A stretch of DNA of 64,000 nt from Sphingomicrobium sediminis (GCF_023805295.1 NZ_JAMSHT010000001.1:868001-932000); one strand, 5' to 3'; shown: positions 26,434 to 36,321, counted from the stretch's first letter. Translations and numbers: made by a program. The notes: generated from the sequence alone by a model not told the origin.

Positions 26434-28142
26434 GCTGCCGAGCCGCTGGCCACATCGTTGGCCGGCTCGACCCATTCGCGCTCGGCATTGGCGACCCAGT
26501 CGAGAAATTCGGTCTCGTCCATTGGCGGCGCGAAGACATAGCCCTGGACAATCTGGCAGCCCATGGTTCGCAGGATATCGGCCTGCGCGCTATTCTCGAT
26601 CGCCTCGGCGACGATCTCTGCACCCACCGCATCGATCAGTGTGACCACCGACTGGACGATGTTGCGCGCTTTCTCGCTCCGGTCGATGTCGGCGACCAGG
26701 CTCGGGTCGAGCTTCACACGGTCGAGCGGCATGGTGCGCAGACGCGCAATGTTGGAATAGCCCGTCCCGAAATCGTCGATAGCGATGGTTGCGCCGTCGG
26801 CCTGCAGGGCGCGCATCTCGGCAATCTGCTCGTCGGTGCAGCGCATGGCGGTCGTCTCGGTAAATTCCAGTTCGACAAACTCAAGTGACACCTTGGCTTC
26901 TTCGAACGTCTCGCGGACGCGGGCGAAGAAATCGGAGCGATCGAGCTGGCGCGGGCTGACGTTCACCGCGAGGCGACGCACCCCGCCCTTTTCCTTCCAG
27001 CGCGCCAAGATCGCGGCACATTCGCGTAGCACCCAGTCGCCGATATCGGTGATCACGCCGCACCCTTCGGCAATGGCGATGAAGCTGGAGGGTTTGCGCA
27101 CATCACCCTGCGGATGGTTCCAGCGCAGCAGCGCCTCGGCGCCGGTAATCTCGCCGGTGCGCAGGCTGAGCTGCGGCTGCAGCGCGAGGCTGAATTCGTT
27201 GCGTTCGAGGCCCTCGGTGAGCGCGCGCTCGGTCTCGATCTTGCGCTCATACTGGCGCGCCAGCGCGTCGTCGAACAGGCAATGCTGCCCGCCGCCACGC
27301 GCCTTGGCTTCGTACATCGAGATATCGGCCGCGCGCATCAGTTGCTCGACGCTGGTGCCATGATCGGGCGACAGGCCGACACCGACCGAGGCGCCGATAT
27401 CGATCGAATGGCCATGCAGTTCGAACGGCTCGGCAATCGCCAGCGCAATACGGCGCGCCACACGCTCGACCCGGGCGCGGCAATCGAAGCCCGACAGGAA
27501 AATGGTGAACTCGTCCCCCGCAAGCCGCGCGAGCAAGGGCTGCGCCATCGCCTCGTTTTCCATTTCGGCAGTAACGACGATGCGCAGGCGGTTGGCGACC
27601 ATGGTCAGCAGCTGGTCGCCGCGGGCATGGCCGAGATTGTCATTGACCGACTTGAAGCGGTCGAGATCGACGAACAGCATCGCGGCCTGGTCATCCGGCC
27701 CCAACGCAGCGAGTTGCTTTTCCGCTTCAGCGCGGAAATGCAGGCGGTTGGGCAGCGAGGTTACCGGATCGAACATGCCCAGCGCATGGGCACGGTCGAT
27801 CGAGGCGCGGACCTCGGCGAACAGCTTGTCGACCGCTTGGCCGAGCGCCGGCATGCTCTTGTGGACGATGGGCGGCGCCGGGCTGGTAAGGTCGCCCTCC
27901 TCGACCGCAAGAAGGCGATCGCCGAGCGCGGAAAGCGCGCGATAGCTGTCGGAGTTGGGACGTTCGGACGCGATGTAGCAGACCATCAGACAGAAGGCGC
28001 CGGCAACAAGGCTGGCGACGATCTGCTGGTCGAGTTCGGTAAGATAAAGGAAGGCCGCAAGGCTGAAGACGAACGACGCCAGGCCCGCAGCTCCCGAGAG
28101 GAGCGCGTTCGACAGACGTTGCGCGGTCGCCTTCTTCATCAT
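26430..28142 (-). CDS. Membrane-bound GGDEF-EAL cyclic-di-GMP protein
   Basis: This protein is 570 residues long and has two N-terminal helices (about residues 12-34 and 40-57), a linker, a GGDEF domain and an EAL domain. The GGDEF signature reads AGDEF (residues 208-212), so cyclase activity may persist or be lost. The EAL side keeps EALLRW (336-341), NVSPRQLD, EFTET, IDDFGTGYSN, the lysine in VKLDPSLV and QGYVFAPP, so c-di-GMP hydrolysis is likely. Two adjacent ATGs (28142, 28139) can start it. Its stop overlaps that of dapE. Confidence 0.9.
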   Translation of the reverse strand: MMKKATAQRLSNALLSGAAGLASFVFSLAAFLYLTELDQQIVASLVAGAFCLMVCYIASERPNSDSYRALSALGDRLLAVEEGDLTSPAPPIVHKSMPALGQAVDKLFAEVRASIDRAHALGMFDPVTSLPNRLHFRAEAEKQLAALGPDDQAAMLFVDLDRFKSVNDNLGHARGDQLLTMVANRLRIVVTAEMENEAMAQPLLARLAGDEFTIFLSGFDCRARVERVARRIALAIAEPFELHGHSIDIGASVGVGLSPDHGTSVEQLMRAADISMYEAKARGGGQHCLFDDALARQYERKIETERALTEGLERNEFSLALQPQLSLRTGEITGAEALLRWNHPQGDVRKPSSFIAIAEGCGVITDIGDWVLRECAAILARWKEKGGVRRLAVNVSPRQLDRSDFFARVRETFEEAKVSLEFVELEFTETTAMRCTDEQIAEMRALQADGATIAIDDFGTGYSNIARLRTMPLDRVKLDPSLVADIDRSEKARNIVQSVVTLIDAVGAEIVAEAIENSAQADILRTMGCQIVQGYVFAPPMDETEFLDWVANAEREWVEPANDVASGSAA

Positions 28143-28267
28143 GAGCGGTATTCTGGCCCCTTTTTCACGTCCGGACGACCGTCCACTGTCACCCGAACCT
28201 CCCCGACTTAAACGGGCAGGGTTAAGAAAACGTCTAGTTTTGGCCTGATTAAGGATGTGGGGCGCAG

Positions 28268-28819
28268 TTAACGTGCGCGCCGCAAGACGACGTACAGCGC
28301 GCCTCTTCCGCCATGCCGCGGCGAAGCCGGACGAACCGCGGCAATTCGACCGGCATGGCGAGAAGCGGCGAGCCAATCATCGACCGCAGCGCGGATACGA
28401 CCGCGCTTGACCGGCGGTTCGCCCTTAGGCGCATGGCCGGTGATGAGTAGGATGAGGCGCGCGCCATCGGAAATGGCGGATTCCAGCCCAAGGTCGATCG
28501 CTTCCCATGCATCGTCGAGCCGGTGGCCGTGCAGGTCGATCACGCGATCAGGACTCATCTTGCCGCTGGCAAGACGGCGGTCCCATCCACCATCGAGCGT
28601 CTTATCGGCATGACGCTTGGGCTGCGCCTTGACGATGACCGGGCGCTTTCGCTCTTGCGCCGCCTTGGCGCGCTGGCGCTGGCCGGGGGTCGTGTCCGGC
28701 GGTGCAACCTTGCGCGTTGGCGGTAACTTTGGCGTTTCGCCGGGCTCGCGCGACAGCGGTTCGACGGTCTCGACCACCTTGGCCCAGAGCGCCTGTTCCT
28801 CTTTACTCAGCGAGGACAT
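28268..28819 (-). CDS. Smr-domain protein
   Basis: The 183-residue protein has a basic, proline-containing N-terminal half and a C-terminal Smr domain: VIDLHGHRLDDAWEAIDLGL starts it, LILLITGHAP is the core, and the last residues GRGALYVVLRRAR close it. Smr domains act as endonucleases or RNA-cleavage factors; the physiological target here is unknown. The start at 28819 overlaps the mltA end. The run timA-mltA-smr opposite secB is common in alphaproteobacteria. Confidence 0.85.
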   Translation of the reverse strand: MSSLSKEEQALWAKVVETVEPLSREPGETPKLPPTRKVAPPDTTPGQRQRAKAAQERKRPVIVKAQPKRHADKTLDGGWDRRLASGKMSPDRVIDLHGHRLDDAWEAIDLGLESAISDGARLILLITGHAPKGEPPVKRGRIRAAVDDWLAASRHAGRIAAVRPASPRHGGRGALYVVLRRAR

Positions 28820-30044
28820 TGCCCGCCGCCCCGAGCCGTGCTGCCGCGCTCTTGGGCACCAGCAAACGCGCACGTCCCGGCGACTGCATCAGGCCTGCAA
28901 TCCGCTTGGCTGCAGGCCCCGCACCCCAAAAGGTGTCAAACCGGTTGGCGCCCTTGATCGCGCCGCCCGTATCCTGCGCCACCCACAACCCGTCGGCGGC
29001 ATCGTCTTCCATGTCCAGCCAGACCGGCGCACCCAACGGCATGAAGGCAGGGTCCGCAGCCACGCTGCCGAGCGGCACCACCGGAACTTCGAGGGCGCCC
29101 AGTGGCCCCTCGCCTTCCAGCACGCGGAAGAAGATGTAGGACGGGTTCTCGTCCATCAGCGCATCGCCGCGCACCGGGTCGGCGCGAAGATATTCGGACA
29201 GGCTGTCGAGATTGATCGTGCCCGGCGCCATGATCTCGCGCTCGCGCAGCAGGCGGCCGATCGGGACATAAGCCCGGCCATTCTGGTCGGCATAGCCGAT
29301 GCGGATGATGTCGCCGTCGGGCAAGCGCAGACGGCCCGAACCCTGGATCTGCAGGAAGAAAAGGTCGACCGGATCGGCGGCATAAGCAATTTCCAGCCCG
29401 CGTCCTTCCAGCGCCCCGTCGACGATCTCGCCGCGGTCAAAGTAACGGACGAATTCACCATTCTCGTTATATCGCCCGCGGCCGGCACCGCTGCCGTCGC
29501 TGAACGAGGCGCGCTGGAGGTCATCCGGACGGCGATAGATGGGCGAATTGTAACGCTCGCTGCGGGTAAGGCTGGCGGGTATTTCAGGCTCGAAATAGCC
29601 GGTGGCGAAGGCATCGCCATCGCCCAGTTCGACCCAGGCAAAGCTGTAGGTAAAAAATTGCACCGCCTGCGAGGGATCGATCCGCTCCGCGCTATTGCAA
29701 AGCGGTGCCCAGTCGGCAGCGATGGTCAGACCGCTCGCATCGTCACGCGCCAGCAATTTGGGACAGGACCGGATGAAGGCAGCCAGCGCGCGCTGCGCCT
29801 CCTCCTGCGTCAGTGGCGCGACCGCAGCCGCCCGCAATCCCGCCTCAAGCCCGTTGGTGGGCTCGGGCAGTTCGATGACGGGTTCGGGACGCGGCGGGGC
29901 GGGTTCGTCGACCCGGTCGAGCGTTGTCTCGCCCGGGCGTTCGGGCGGCATGGCGACGGCGCTATCGGGCGAACCGGAAGGCCCGCTTGTCGCGCAGCCG
30001 GCGAGCAGCAGGGCGGCCAGCGGCCAAGCGGCGCGCAGGCTCAT
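28803..30044 (-). CDS. mltA: Membrane-bound lytic murein transglycosylase A
   Basis: MltA cleaves peptidoglycan glycan strands with formation of 1,6-anhydroMurNAc. The 413-residue protein begins with a lipoprotein signal (LLLAGC, Cys near residue 17) and a Pro/Glu-rich linker. The MltA domain has ATGYFEPEIPAS, DALMDENPSYIFFR and the 3D domain with VAQDTGGAIKGANRFDTFWG, which holds the catalytic Asp. It overlaps timA at its start (ATGA) and smr at its end. Confidence 0.93.
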   Translation of the reverse strand: MSLRAAWPLAALLLAGCATSGPSGSPDSAVAMPPERPGETTLDRVDEPAPPRPEPVIELPEPTNGLEAGLRAAAVAPLTQEEAQRALAAFIRSCPKLLARDDASGLTIAADWAPLCNSAERIDPSQAVQFFTYSFAWVELGDGDAFATGYFEPEIPASLTRSERYNSPIYRRPDDLQRASFSDGSGAGRGRYNENGEFVRYFDRGEIVDGALEGRGLEIAYAADPVDLFFLQIQGSGRLRLPDGDIIRIGYADQNGRAYVPIGRLLREREIMAPGTINLDSLSEYLRADPVRGDALMDENPSYIFFRVLEGEGPLGALEVPVVPLGSVAADPAFMPLGAPVWLDMEDDAADGLWVAQDTGGAIKGANRFDTFWGAGPAAKRIAGLMQSPGRARLLVPKSAAARLGAAGNVLAE

Positions 30045-30694
30045 TCCTCTTCGTCGGTCTCGACGAGGGTCCAGTTGGGATCGCCCGATCCGATATCGCG
30101 GCGGAAGGTCCAGCGGTCGCGGGTCTGGACGGCATCGTCCATCGCCCCGGCAACGATTTCGCCAGCCTCGTTGCGCGTGATCGCGGCAATATCCGCCTCG
30201 AAGCGCACCGTCAGTTCGGCGATCATCTTGTCGAGCTTGGCGCCGACGATCAGCGTCCGGTCGATATTGACGAGGCGATTGTCGAGCGTGAGGCCCTGCT
30301 CCTTGCGCGCGGTCACTGCGCTGGCAAAGGCATCATAGACGTCGGCGTCGAGGAACTCGCGCACCTCGTCGAGGTCGCCCTTCCAGAAGGCTTCGAGGAT
30401 CATGCAATAGGCGCCCTCGGCACCCTCGATGAAGCGCGACACGTCGAAGCCGGGATCGGCGGCGAGCAGCGCACGAACGCCGGGACCGGCGAGCGGAAGA
30501 TAGGCCATCGACGATTCGTCAAAGGCCGTGCCCTGCGTCGGCTGCGTCTCGGTCTCGGGCGTCGTCACGCGCGCATCGGGTTCCGATGCAGGTTTGGCCA
30601 GACTCTGCTCATGCCCGGTACGTTCGCCAAGCACGCTAAACAGCCGGAGCCCGATGAAAAGGGCGATAAGGGCGAGGATTACGAGTGCGGTCAC
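30041..30694 (-). CDS. Tim44-domain protein (TimA-like)
   Basis: The 217-residue protein has one N-terminal membrane helix (residues 2-20), a low-complexity linker and a C-terminal Tim44-like domain with MILEAFWKGDLDEVREFLDA and NRLVNIDRTLIVGAKLDK. Bacterial Tim44-domain proteins such as TimA are related to a mitochondrial import subunit; their job is unclear. It starts at GTG 30694 with AGGA seven bases upstream and is divergent from secB, a conserved alphaproteobacterial arrangement. Confidence 0.82.
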   Translation of the reverse strand: MTALVILALIALFIGLRLFSVLGERTGHEQSLAKPASEPDARVTTPETETQPTQGTAFDESSMAYLPLAGPGVRALLAADPGFDVSRFIEGAEGAYCMILEAFWKGDLDEVREFLDADVYDAFASAVTARKEQGLTLDNRLVNIDRTLIVGAKLDKMIAELTVRFEADIAAITRNEAGEIVAGAMDDAVQTRDRWTFRRDIGSGDPNWTLVETDEEE

Positions 30695-30893
30695 CTAAAA
30701 TTCCTATGGATCGACGTCATTTGTTCGAAACCTAACATAGGGGTCTTAACCCCAGCTTTCAAAGGTCCGAATGCTCATCAACGCACGAAAGTCGCGTTGC
30801 GTCGCATCGGGCAGGCTGCTAACCGCGCTGACGCATCATTTTTTCGCACGCCAAAGCGCGTTGCGCCCCGACAATTTCAAGGAAGTGAACAAC

Positions 30894-31442
30894 ATGGCCG
30901 ACGATACGCCCAATCCCGACGCAAATGCCGCCCCCGAAGGCGCGCCGCCGCAGGGCGATCCCAACCAGCCGCAGGTCATGAGCCTCGCGCAATACGTCAA
31001 GGATCTCTCGGTCGAGAATCCCAATGCGCCCAAATCCTACCAGTTCAAGGGCCAGCCCAAGATCGACCTCGCCTTCAACATCGAAGTCAACGATGTCAGC
31101 GAAGGCGTTCACGAAATCGTCCTCAAAGTCGACGCCAAGTCGTCGTCGGACGAAGGCGTCCATTTCGTCATCGACCTTGCCTATGCCGGCCTGTTCGGCA
31201 TCCGCGGCATCCCCAAGGAACATATGCAGCCGATGATGCTGGTCGAAATTCCGCGCATGCTCTTCCCCTTCGCGCGCCAGATCATTGCCGATGCGACGAT
31301 CCAGGCCGGATTTGCGCCGCTGCTGCTAGACCCGATCGATTTCGGTGCCGTCTACATGCAGCAGATGCAGCAGATGAAGGCGCAGGCCGAGCAGGCCGGT
31401 GCTGGCGGCGATGCCGCTCCCGCGCCGACCGGCGACGCCTAA
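30894..31442 (+). CDS. secB: Protein-export chaperone SecB
   Basis: SecB keeps precursors unfolded and passes them to SecA. The 182-residue protein has the family core from about residue 23 (QVMSLAQYVKDLSVENPNAP, FNIEVNDVSEGVHEIVLKVD, VEIPRMLFPFARQIIAD) with an acidic N-terminal stretch and an Ala-rich C-terminal extension. The ATG at 30894 has AAGGAAG upstream; a longer in-frame start at 30771 lacks similarity. The 199-base gap to timA must hold both divergent promoters. Confidence 0.95.
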   Translation: MADDTPNPDANAAPEGAPPQGDPNQPQVMSLAQYVKDLSVENPNAPKSYQFKGQPKIDLAFNIEVNDVSEGVHEIVLKVDAKSSSDEGVHFVIDLAYAGLFGIRGIPKEHMQPMMLVEIPRMLFPFARQIIADATIQAGFAPLLLDPIDFGAVYMQQMQQMKAQAEQAGAGGDAAPAPTGDA

Positions 31443-31457
31443 GGGCGCGCTCCTTAG

Positions 31458-33026
31458 ATGAACCTCGTCAAAGCCGGGGGCACGATTGGCGGCCTGACGT
31501 TCGTCAGCCGTATCCTCGGCTTCGTTCGCGAAATGGTGTTTTCGCGCGTGATGGGCGCGTCGGCTGCGGCCGACCTGTTCGTCTTCGCCTTCACCATTCC
31601 GAACCAATTGCGACGCCTGCTCGGCGAAGGCGCGTTCAGCCAGGGCTTCGTACCCCTGTTCGCGCGCCTCGTCGGCAAGGATGGCGATCTCGACGATGCC
31701 AAGCGCTTCGCCGAGGAGGTGCAGGCCGTGTTCCTGCCCGCGCTCATCCTCATCACCGCCATCTTCGCGATCGGCATGCCCTTCGTTGTCGCCGCCATCG
31801 CCGATGAAAGCTGGCGCGAGGATCCGGTCATTTTCGGCCAGGCGGTCGAGCTGACGCGGATCACCTTCCCCTATCTCATTTTCATCGCGCTCGTGTCGCT
31901 CTTCAGCGGCATCCTCAATTCGCTGTCGCGCTTTGCCGTCGCCGCGTTCGCGCCGGCCCTGCTCAACGTGGCACTGGTCGGCGCCTTGCTGCTATTCGAC
32001 CAGGGCGGCCTCGTCACCGCACGCGCCATGGCTTGGGGCGTGATTGCCGGCGGTGTGATCCAGCTGGCGACCCTCGTCCTTGCGACGCGTCATGCCGGCC
32101 TCAAGCTCAAGCTGTTGCCGCCGCGCATGACGCCGCGCGTCAAGGAACTGCTCAAGCTGATGGTGCCCGCCACCATCGCTGCGGGCGGCTATTATATCAG
32201 CCAGCTTTTCTACCTGAAATTCGCGACCCGCTTGCCCGATGGTAGCCTTGTCTATTTGAGCCAGGCCGACCGCCTGAACCAGCTTCCGCTGGCGCTCATC
32301 GGCTCGGCCATCGGCGTTGCCATCCTGCCCGCCATCAGCCGCCATATCGGCGCTGCCGAGGTCAAGCAGGCCTCCAACGTCCAGAGCCGCGCCACCGAGC
32401 TGGCGATGTTGCTCACCCTGCCCGCGACCATCGCGCTCATCACCATTGCCGAGCCGGTCATGACGACGCTGTTCGAAGGTGGCCGCTTCAGCGAGGAAGA
32501 CGCCGCCATGTCGGGCCGCGTCCTGTCCTACATGGTCCTCGGCCTACCGGCTTATGTGATGATCAAGATCCTCGCGCCCGGCTTTTTCGCGCGCAAGGAT
32601 ATGAAGACGCCCGCCATCATCACGATGAGCACGCTGGGCCTCGCCGTCGCCATATGGTTCGCCTTTATCGACGAAATGGGCATCATCATCCTGCCGATCG
32701 GCACCGCCATTGCCGCCTGGATCAACGCGCTCACGCTTTACGCCCTGCTGCACCATCGCGGCCATTTCAGCTTCGAGCCCTGGCTGGTGACGCGCCTCCT
32801 CAAGCAGCTGCTTTGCGCCGGCGTGATGGCAGCCATCCTCTACTATCTCAGCGGCGTCTTCGCCGAATGGTTCGCCGCCGATGGCCTGCGCAAGGCCGCC
32901 TCGCTCGGCCTCACCTGCGGTGTCGGGGGCAGCGCCTATCTCGCCCTTGCATGGATCATCGGCGCGATGGACAAGAAGGACATCCTGCTCCTGCTGGGCA
33001 AATCGAAATTCAAGGAAAGCAAATAG
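31458..33026 (+). CDS. murJ: Lipid II flippase MurJ
   Basis: MurJ moves lipid II across the inner membrane for peptidoglycan synthesis. The 522-residue MOP-superfamily protein has 13-14 hydrophobic helices and family features such as GGLTFVSRILGFVREM near the N-terminus, NQLRRLLGEGAFSQGFVP and RLNQLPLALIGSAIGVAILP. It starts 16 bases after secB and is followed two bases after its stop by trpS, so all three may be co-transcribed. Confidence 0.95.
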   Translation: MNLVKAGGTIGGLTFVSRILGFVREMVFSRVMGASAAADLFVFAFTIPNQLRRLLGEGAFSQGFVPLFARLVGKDGDLDDAKRFAEEVQAVFLPALILITAIFAIGMPFVVAAIADESWREDPVIFGQAVELTRITFPYLIFIALVSLFSGILNSLSRFAVAAFAPALLNVALVGALLLFDQGGLVTARAMAWGVIAGGVIQLATLVLATRHAGLKLKLLPPRMTPRVKELLKLMVPATIAAGGYYISQLFYLKFATRLPDGSLVYLSQADRLNQLPLALIGSAIGVAILPAISRHIGAAEVKQASNVQSRATELAMLLTLPATIALITIAEPVMTTLFEGGRFSEEDAAMSGRVLSYMVLGLPAYVMIKILAPGFFARKDMKTPAIITMSTLGLAVAIWFAFIDEMGIIILPIGTAIAAWINALTLYALLHHRGHFSFEPWLVTRLLKQLLCAGVMAAILYYLSGVFAEWFAADGLRKAASLGLTCGVGGSAYLALAWIIGAMDKKDILLLLGKSKFKESK

Positions 33027-33028
33027 AC

Positions 33029-34027
33029 ATGCGCATCGTTTCGGGCATCCAGCCCACCGGCGACCTCCATCTTGGCAACCTCCTGGGTGCGATCCTGCGC
33101 TGGGTGGCGATGCAGGACGAGCCGGGCGAGCGCTTCTTTTTCCTCGCCGACCTCCACGCCATCACCGTCGATAGCGATCCCGACCAGCTGCGCGCCAATG
33201 TGCGCGAGATGACCGCGGCCTTGCTGGCAAGCGGCATCGATCCTGAAAAGTCGGTCCTGTTTGCGCATAGCGATGTCCCCGCCCATCCCGAGCTTGCATG
33301 GCTGCTCAGTTGCACCGCGCGCATGGGCTGGCTCAATCGCATGACCCAGTTCAAGGCCAAGTCGGGCAAGCATAAGGAAAAGGCCAGTGTCGGCCTCTTC
33401 ACCTACCCCGTCCTGCAGGCCGCCGACGTCATGCTGTACGGCGCCACCCACGTCCCGGTGGGCGAGGACCAGAAGCAGCATATCGAACTGGCCCGCGACA
33501 TTGCCGACAGCTTCAACCATCGCACCAGCGAGGAAGTCTTCGTCGCGCCCGCGCCCTACATTCCCAAGGGCCGCGCCGCGCGGATCATGAGCCTGCGCGA
33601 TGCCTCGAACAAGATGTCCAAGTCAGACCCGTCGGACATGAGCCGCATCAACCTTACCGACGATGACGACACGGTCCGCACCAAGATCAAGAAGGCGCGG
33701 ACCGACCCCGAGCCCCTGCCCGACACGCTCGACGGGCTCGAAGGGCGCGAGGAAGCGCGCAACCTTGTCGGCATCATGGCCGCCATCAAGGGCCGCAGCG
33801 AGGAAGACGTCCTTGCCGAATTTGCCGGCCAGGGCTTCGGCCAATTCAAGCCTGCATTGGGCGATGCGCTCGTCGAAATGCTGGCGCCCATTCGTCAGCG
33901 CCTCGAGGAATATCGCGCCAATCCGGACAAGCTCGATGCAGTCCTTGATGCGGGTGCAGAGAAGGCGCGCGCGGCGGCGCAACCGCGGCTCGATCATGCC
34001 TACAAGGCAATCGGCCTACGTCGCTAA
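33029..34027 (+). CDS. trpS: Tryptophanyl-tRNA synthetase
   Basis: TrpRS charges tRNA-Trp. The 332-residue class I synthetase has the HIGH-type motif PTGDLHLGNLLGA near the N-terminus, the tryptophan-site stretch FLLADLHAITV-like (FFLADLHAITVD), QAADVMLYGATHVPVGEDQK and the signature NKMSKSDPSD. The ATG at 33029 follows the murJ stop by two bases. The protein is of normal length. Confidence 0.96.
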   Translation: MRIVSGIQPTGDLHLGNLLGAILRWVAMQDEPGERFFFLADLHAITVDSDPDQLRANVREMTAALLASGIDPEKSVLFAHSDVPAHPELAWLLSCTARMGWLNRMTQFKAKSGKHKEKASVGLFTYPVLQAADVMLYGATHVPVGEDQKQHIELARDIADSFNHRTSEEVFVAPAPYIPKGRAARIMSLRDASNKMSKSDPSDMSRINLTDDDDTVRTKIKKARTDPEPLPDTLDGLEGREEARNLVGIMAAIKGRSEEDVLAEFAGQGFGQFKPALGDALVEMLAPIRQRLEEYRANPDKLDAVLDAGAEKARAAAQPRLDHAYKAIGLRR

Positions 34028-34143
34028 TCCGACATAAAGCTCTGAAAACAGGCAATTTTCCTTCATCTTTGGTTCACGCCTACCTGTGCTATAAGGTAGG
34101 GCAATGGCGCCGCGACGGCGCAAACAATGAGTAGGAAAATATC

Positions 34144-34821
34144 ATGACGCCCAAGTTTAGGAACATGATGACCGCTGCCGCCGCGCTCGCCCTTGCCGGG
34201 TGCGCCACCGGTTTCGACACCAAGGTAAGCCGTTTCCAGAACATGCCCGCGCCCGAAGGCCAGACCTTCGCGATCGTGCCGGCGGACCAGGAAAATGACG
34301 GCAGCCTCGAATTCAATGTCTATGCCGACATGGTCGCGGCCGAAATGGCCGAGGAAGGTTATGTCGAGGCGAGCGATCTCGCCAGCGCCGACCTGATCGT
34401 TCAACTCGGTTATGGCGTCGACGATGGCCAGCGTGTCGTGGTCGACCAGGATCCGTTCGGCTATCGCCGCCGCGCTTTCTATGCGCGCTATGGCGGCCTG
34501 TGGGGTCGCCCTTATTACCGTTACTACCGCCCGCGCTATTATCGTGGGTCGCGGGTCGGCTTCTATTTCGGCTGGGATGATCCCTTCTGGTACGGCCGCG
34601 ATCTGCGCGTCTACACCGAATATCGCTCGGCGCTCGATATCGACATCCGCCGTGCTGACACCAACGAAGCGGTTTTCGAAGGCACCGCCAAGGCACGTAG
34701 CCGTACCGATGAACTCGGCACGCTCGTTCCCAACCTCATCACCGCGATGTTCACCGACTTCCCCGGCAATTCGGGCGAGACCGTGAAGATCACCGTGAAA
34801 GAGGAAGAGAGCGAAGACTAG
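34144..34821 (+). CDS. DUF4136-type lipoprotein
   Basis: This 225-residue protein has a lipoprotein signal ending LALAGC (Cys near residue 20) and a DUF4136-like layout: a first strand-rich part (TFAIVPADQENDG), repeated Tyr/Arg-rich sequence in the middle (PYYRYYRPRYYRGSRVGFY) and the ending IDIRRADTNEAVFEGTAKAR typical of that family. The function is unknown. A TATAAG about 57 bases upstream may be the -10 element of its own promoter. It ends before a strong terminator shared with dnaA. Confidence 0.78.
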   Translation: MTPKFRNMMTAAAALALAGCATGFDTKVSRFQNMPAPEGQTFAIVPADQENDGSLEFNVYADMVAAEMAEEGYVEASDLASADLIVQLGYGVDDGQRVVVDQDPFGYRRRAFYARYGGLWGRPYYRYYRPRYYRGSRVGFYFGWDDPFWYGRDLRVYTEYRSALDIDIRRADTNEAVFEGTAKARSRTDELGTLVPNLITAMFTDFPGNSGETVKITVKEEESED

Positions 34822-34853
34822 GCGCCACAGCCCAAGCTTAATCGCCAATCAAA

Positions 34854-34889
34854 AAGGCCCGCCAGTGTCGCGTCACACTGGCGGGCCTT
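34854..34889. terminator. Bidirectional intrinsic terminator between DUF4136 gene and dnaA
   Basis: A perfect 15-bp stem AAGGCCCGCCAGTGT (34854-34868) with ACACTGGCGGGCCTT (34875-34889) around a six-base loop is flanked by AAAAA on the left and CTTCTT on the right. It can end transcription from both convergent genes. Confidence 0.9.
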
Positions 34890-34929
34890 CTTGCAATGTC
34901 GGGGCCAATAACGCGGCCCCTGGGGGAAA

Positions 34930-36321
34930 TCAGTTTTCCAGCTGGCGGGTCAGCAGGCGGATGTCCGCATCCAGCTCGGCATCCGCAGCGCGCAGGCTTT
35001 CGATGCGCTTGACCGCGTGGATCACGGTCGTGTGGTCGCGCCCGCCGAAGCGCCGTCCGATATCGGGCAGCGACTTGGGCGTCAGCTGCTTGGACAGGTA
35101 CATGGCGACCTGCCTCGGGCGGGCCACTTCGCGGGCGCGTCTCGCAGAAGTCATTTCGGCTTTTCGGATCGAGAAGTGCGCAGCGACGCGGGTCTGGATC
35201 TCGTCGATCGAGATGCGGCGCTGGTTGGCGCGCAGCACGTTGGCGAGCACTTCCTCCACGAACGGCACGTCGATGTCGCGGCCGGTCATCATCGCATAAG
35301 CGGCGATGCGGTTGAGCGCACCTTCGAGTTCGCGGATCGAATTGGTGATGCGGCGGGCGAGGAACTCGACCACGGCGGCCGGCATGTCGACGCCCGGCAG
35401 CTGCTCCAACTTCGCCTGCAGGATATTGTAGCGCAGCTCGTAATCGGCGGCGTTGATGTCGGCGACGAGCCCCCAGCTCAGGCGCGACAGGATACGCGGC
35501 TCGATGCCATCCAAATCCTGTGGTGCACGATCCGAGGTGATCACCAGGCGGCGACCTGCCGTGATGATCTCGTTCATCGTATGGAAGAATTCTTCCTGGG
35601 TCGATTCCTTGCCGGCAATGAATTGGACGTCATCGACCAGCAGGAGATCGGCCGAACGCAGGCGGCTCTTAAACGCGATCGTGTCATTCTCGCGCAGCGC
35701 GCGGACAAACTCGACCATGAACTTTTCGGCAGACATGCTGACAACTTGCGCCTCGGGATTCAGCTCGAGGAACTTCTGGCCAGTGGCGTGCAGCAAGTGC
35801 GTCTTGCCGCGGCCGGTGCCACCATGAATGAACAGCGGATTGAAGGTCACGCGGTCGCTCGAGGCAAGCGTCTTGGCCGCCGTCGCAGCAACCTCATTGG
35901 CCTTGCCGATAATGAAGTGATCGAAGCTGTAGCGCTGATCGAAATTGGGCCGCGGGTGACGCGGCGCTTGGGCGGCGGCGACTTCGGGCGCCGGCTTGGG
36001 CTCTTCTTCGAGCACCAGCATGGGCGACGGCTTGGGCGCACCGTCGGCCGCAACGAAGCGCACGTCACGCACGACCGGCAGCGTGTGCCGCCACGCGAGC
36101 GCGATTCGATCACCAAAGTGCGACTTCACCCAGTCGGCCATGAACTTTGAGGGCATCTCGATATCGAGCGCGCCGGATTCGGGGTCGAAGGCGCCAAGGC
36201 CAGAAGGCTTGATCCAGCCTTCATAGGTGCGCACGCCAAGGTCCCGGCGAAGGCCTTCGCGGATGCTCTGCCACGCGGCATCGAGGGGGGCCTGGGCCAC
36301 TTCCTCGTTGCTCTTGGGCAT
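34930..36321 (-). CDS. dnaA: Chromosomal replication initiator protein DnaA
   Basis: DnaA binds the origin and opens it for replication. The 463-residue protein has domain I at the N-terminus, a Pro/Ala/Glu linker (about 100-125), the AAA+ domain with Walker A GGTGRGKTHLL and Walker B LLLVDDVQFIAGK, and the C-terminal helix-turn-helix with GGRDHTTVIHAVKRIE. The ATG at 36321 fits the domain I start. No DnaA boxes are evident in the upstream region, so this is probably not the origin. Confidence 0.97.
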   Translation of the reverse strand: MPKSNEEVAQAPLDAAWQSIREGLRRDLGVRTYEGWIKPSGLGAFDPESGALDIEMPSKFMADWVKSHFGDRIALAWRHTLPVVRDVRFVAADGAPKPSPMLVLEEEPKPAPEVAAAQAPRHPRPNFDQRYSFDHFIIGKANEVAATAAKTLASSDRVTFNPLFIHGGTGRGKTHLLHATGQKFLELNPEAQVVSMSAEKFMVEFVRALRENDTIAFKSRLRSADLLLVDDVQFIAGKESTQEEFFHTMNEIITAGRRLVITSDRAPQDLDGIEPRILSRLSWGLVADINAADYELRYNILQAKLEQLPGVDMPAAVVEFLARRITNSIRELEGALNRIAAYAMMTGRDIDVPFVEEVLANVLRANQRRISIDEIQTRVAAHFSIRKAEMTSARRAREVARPRQVAMYLSKQLTPKSLPDIGRRFGGRDHTTVIHAVKRIESLRAADAELDADIRLLTRQLEN

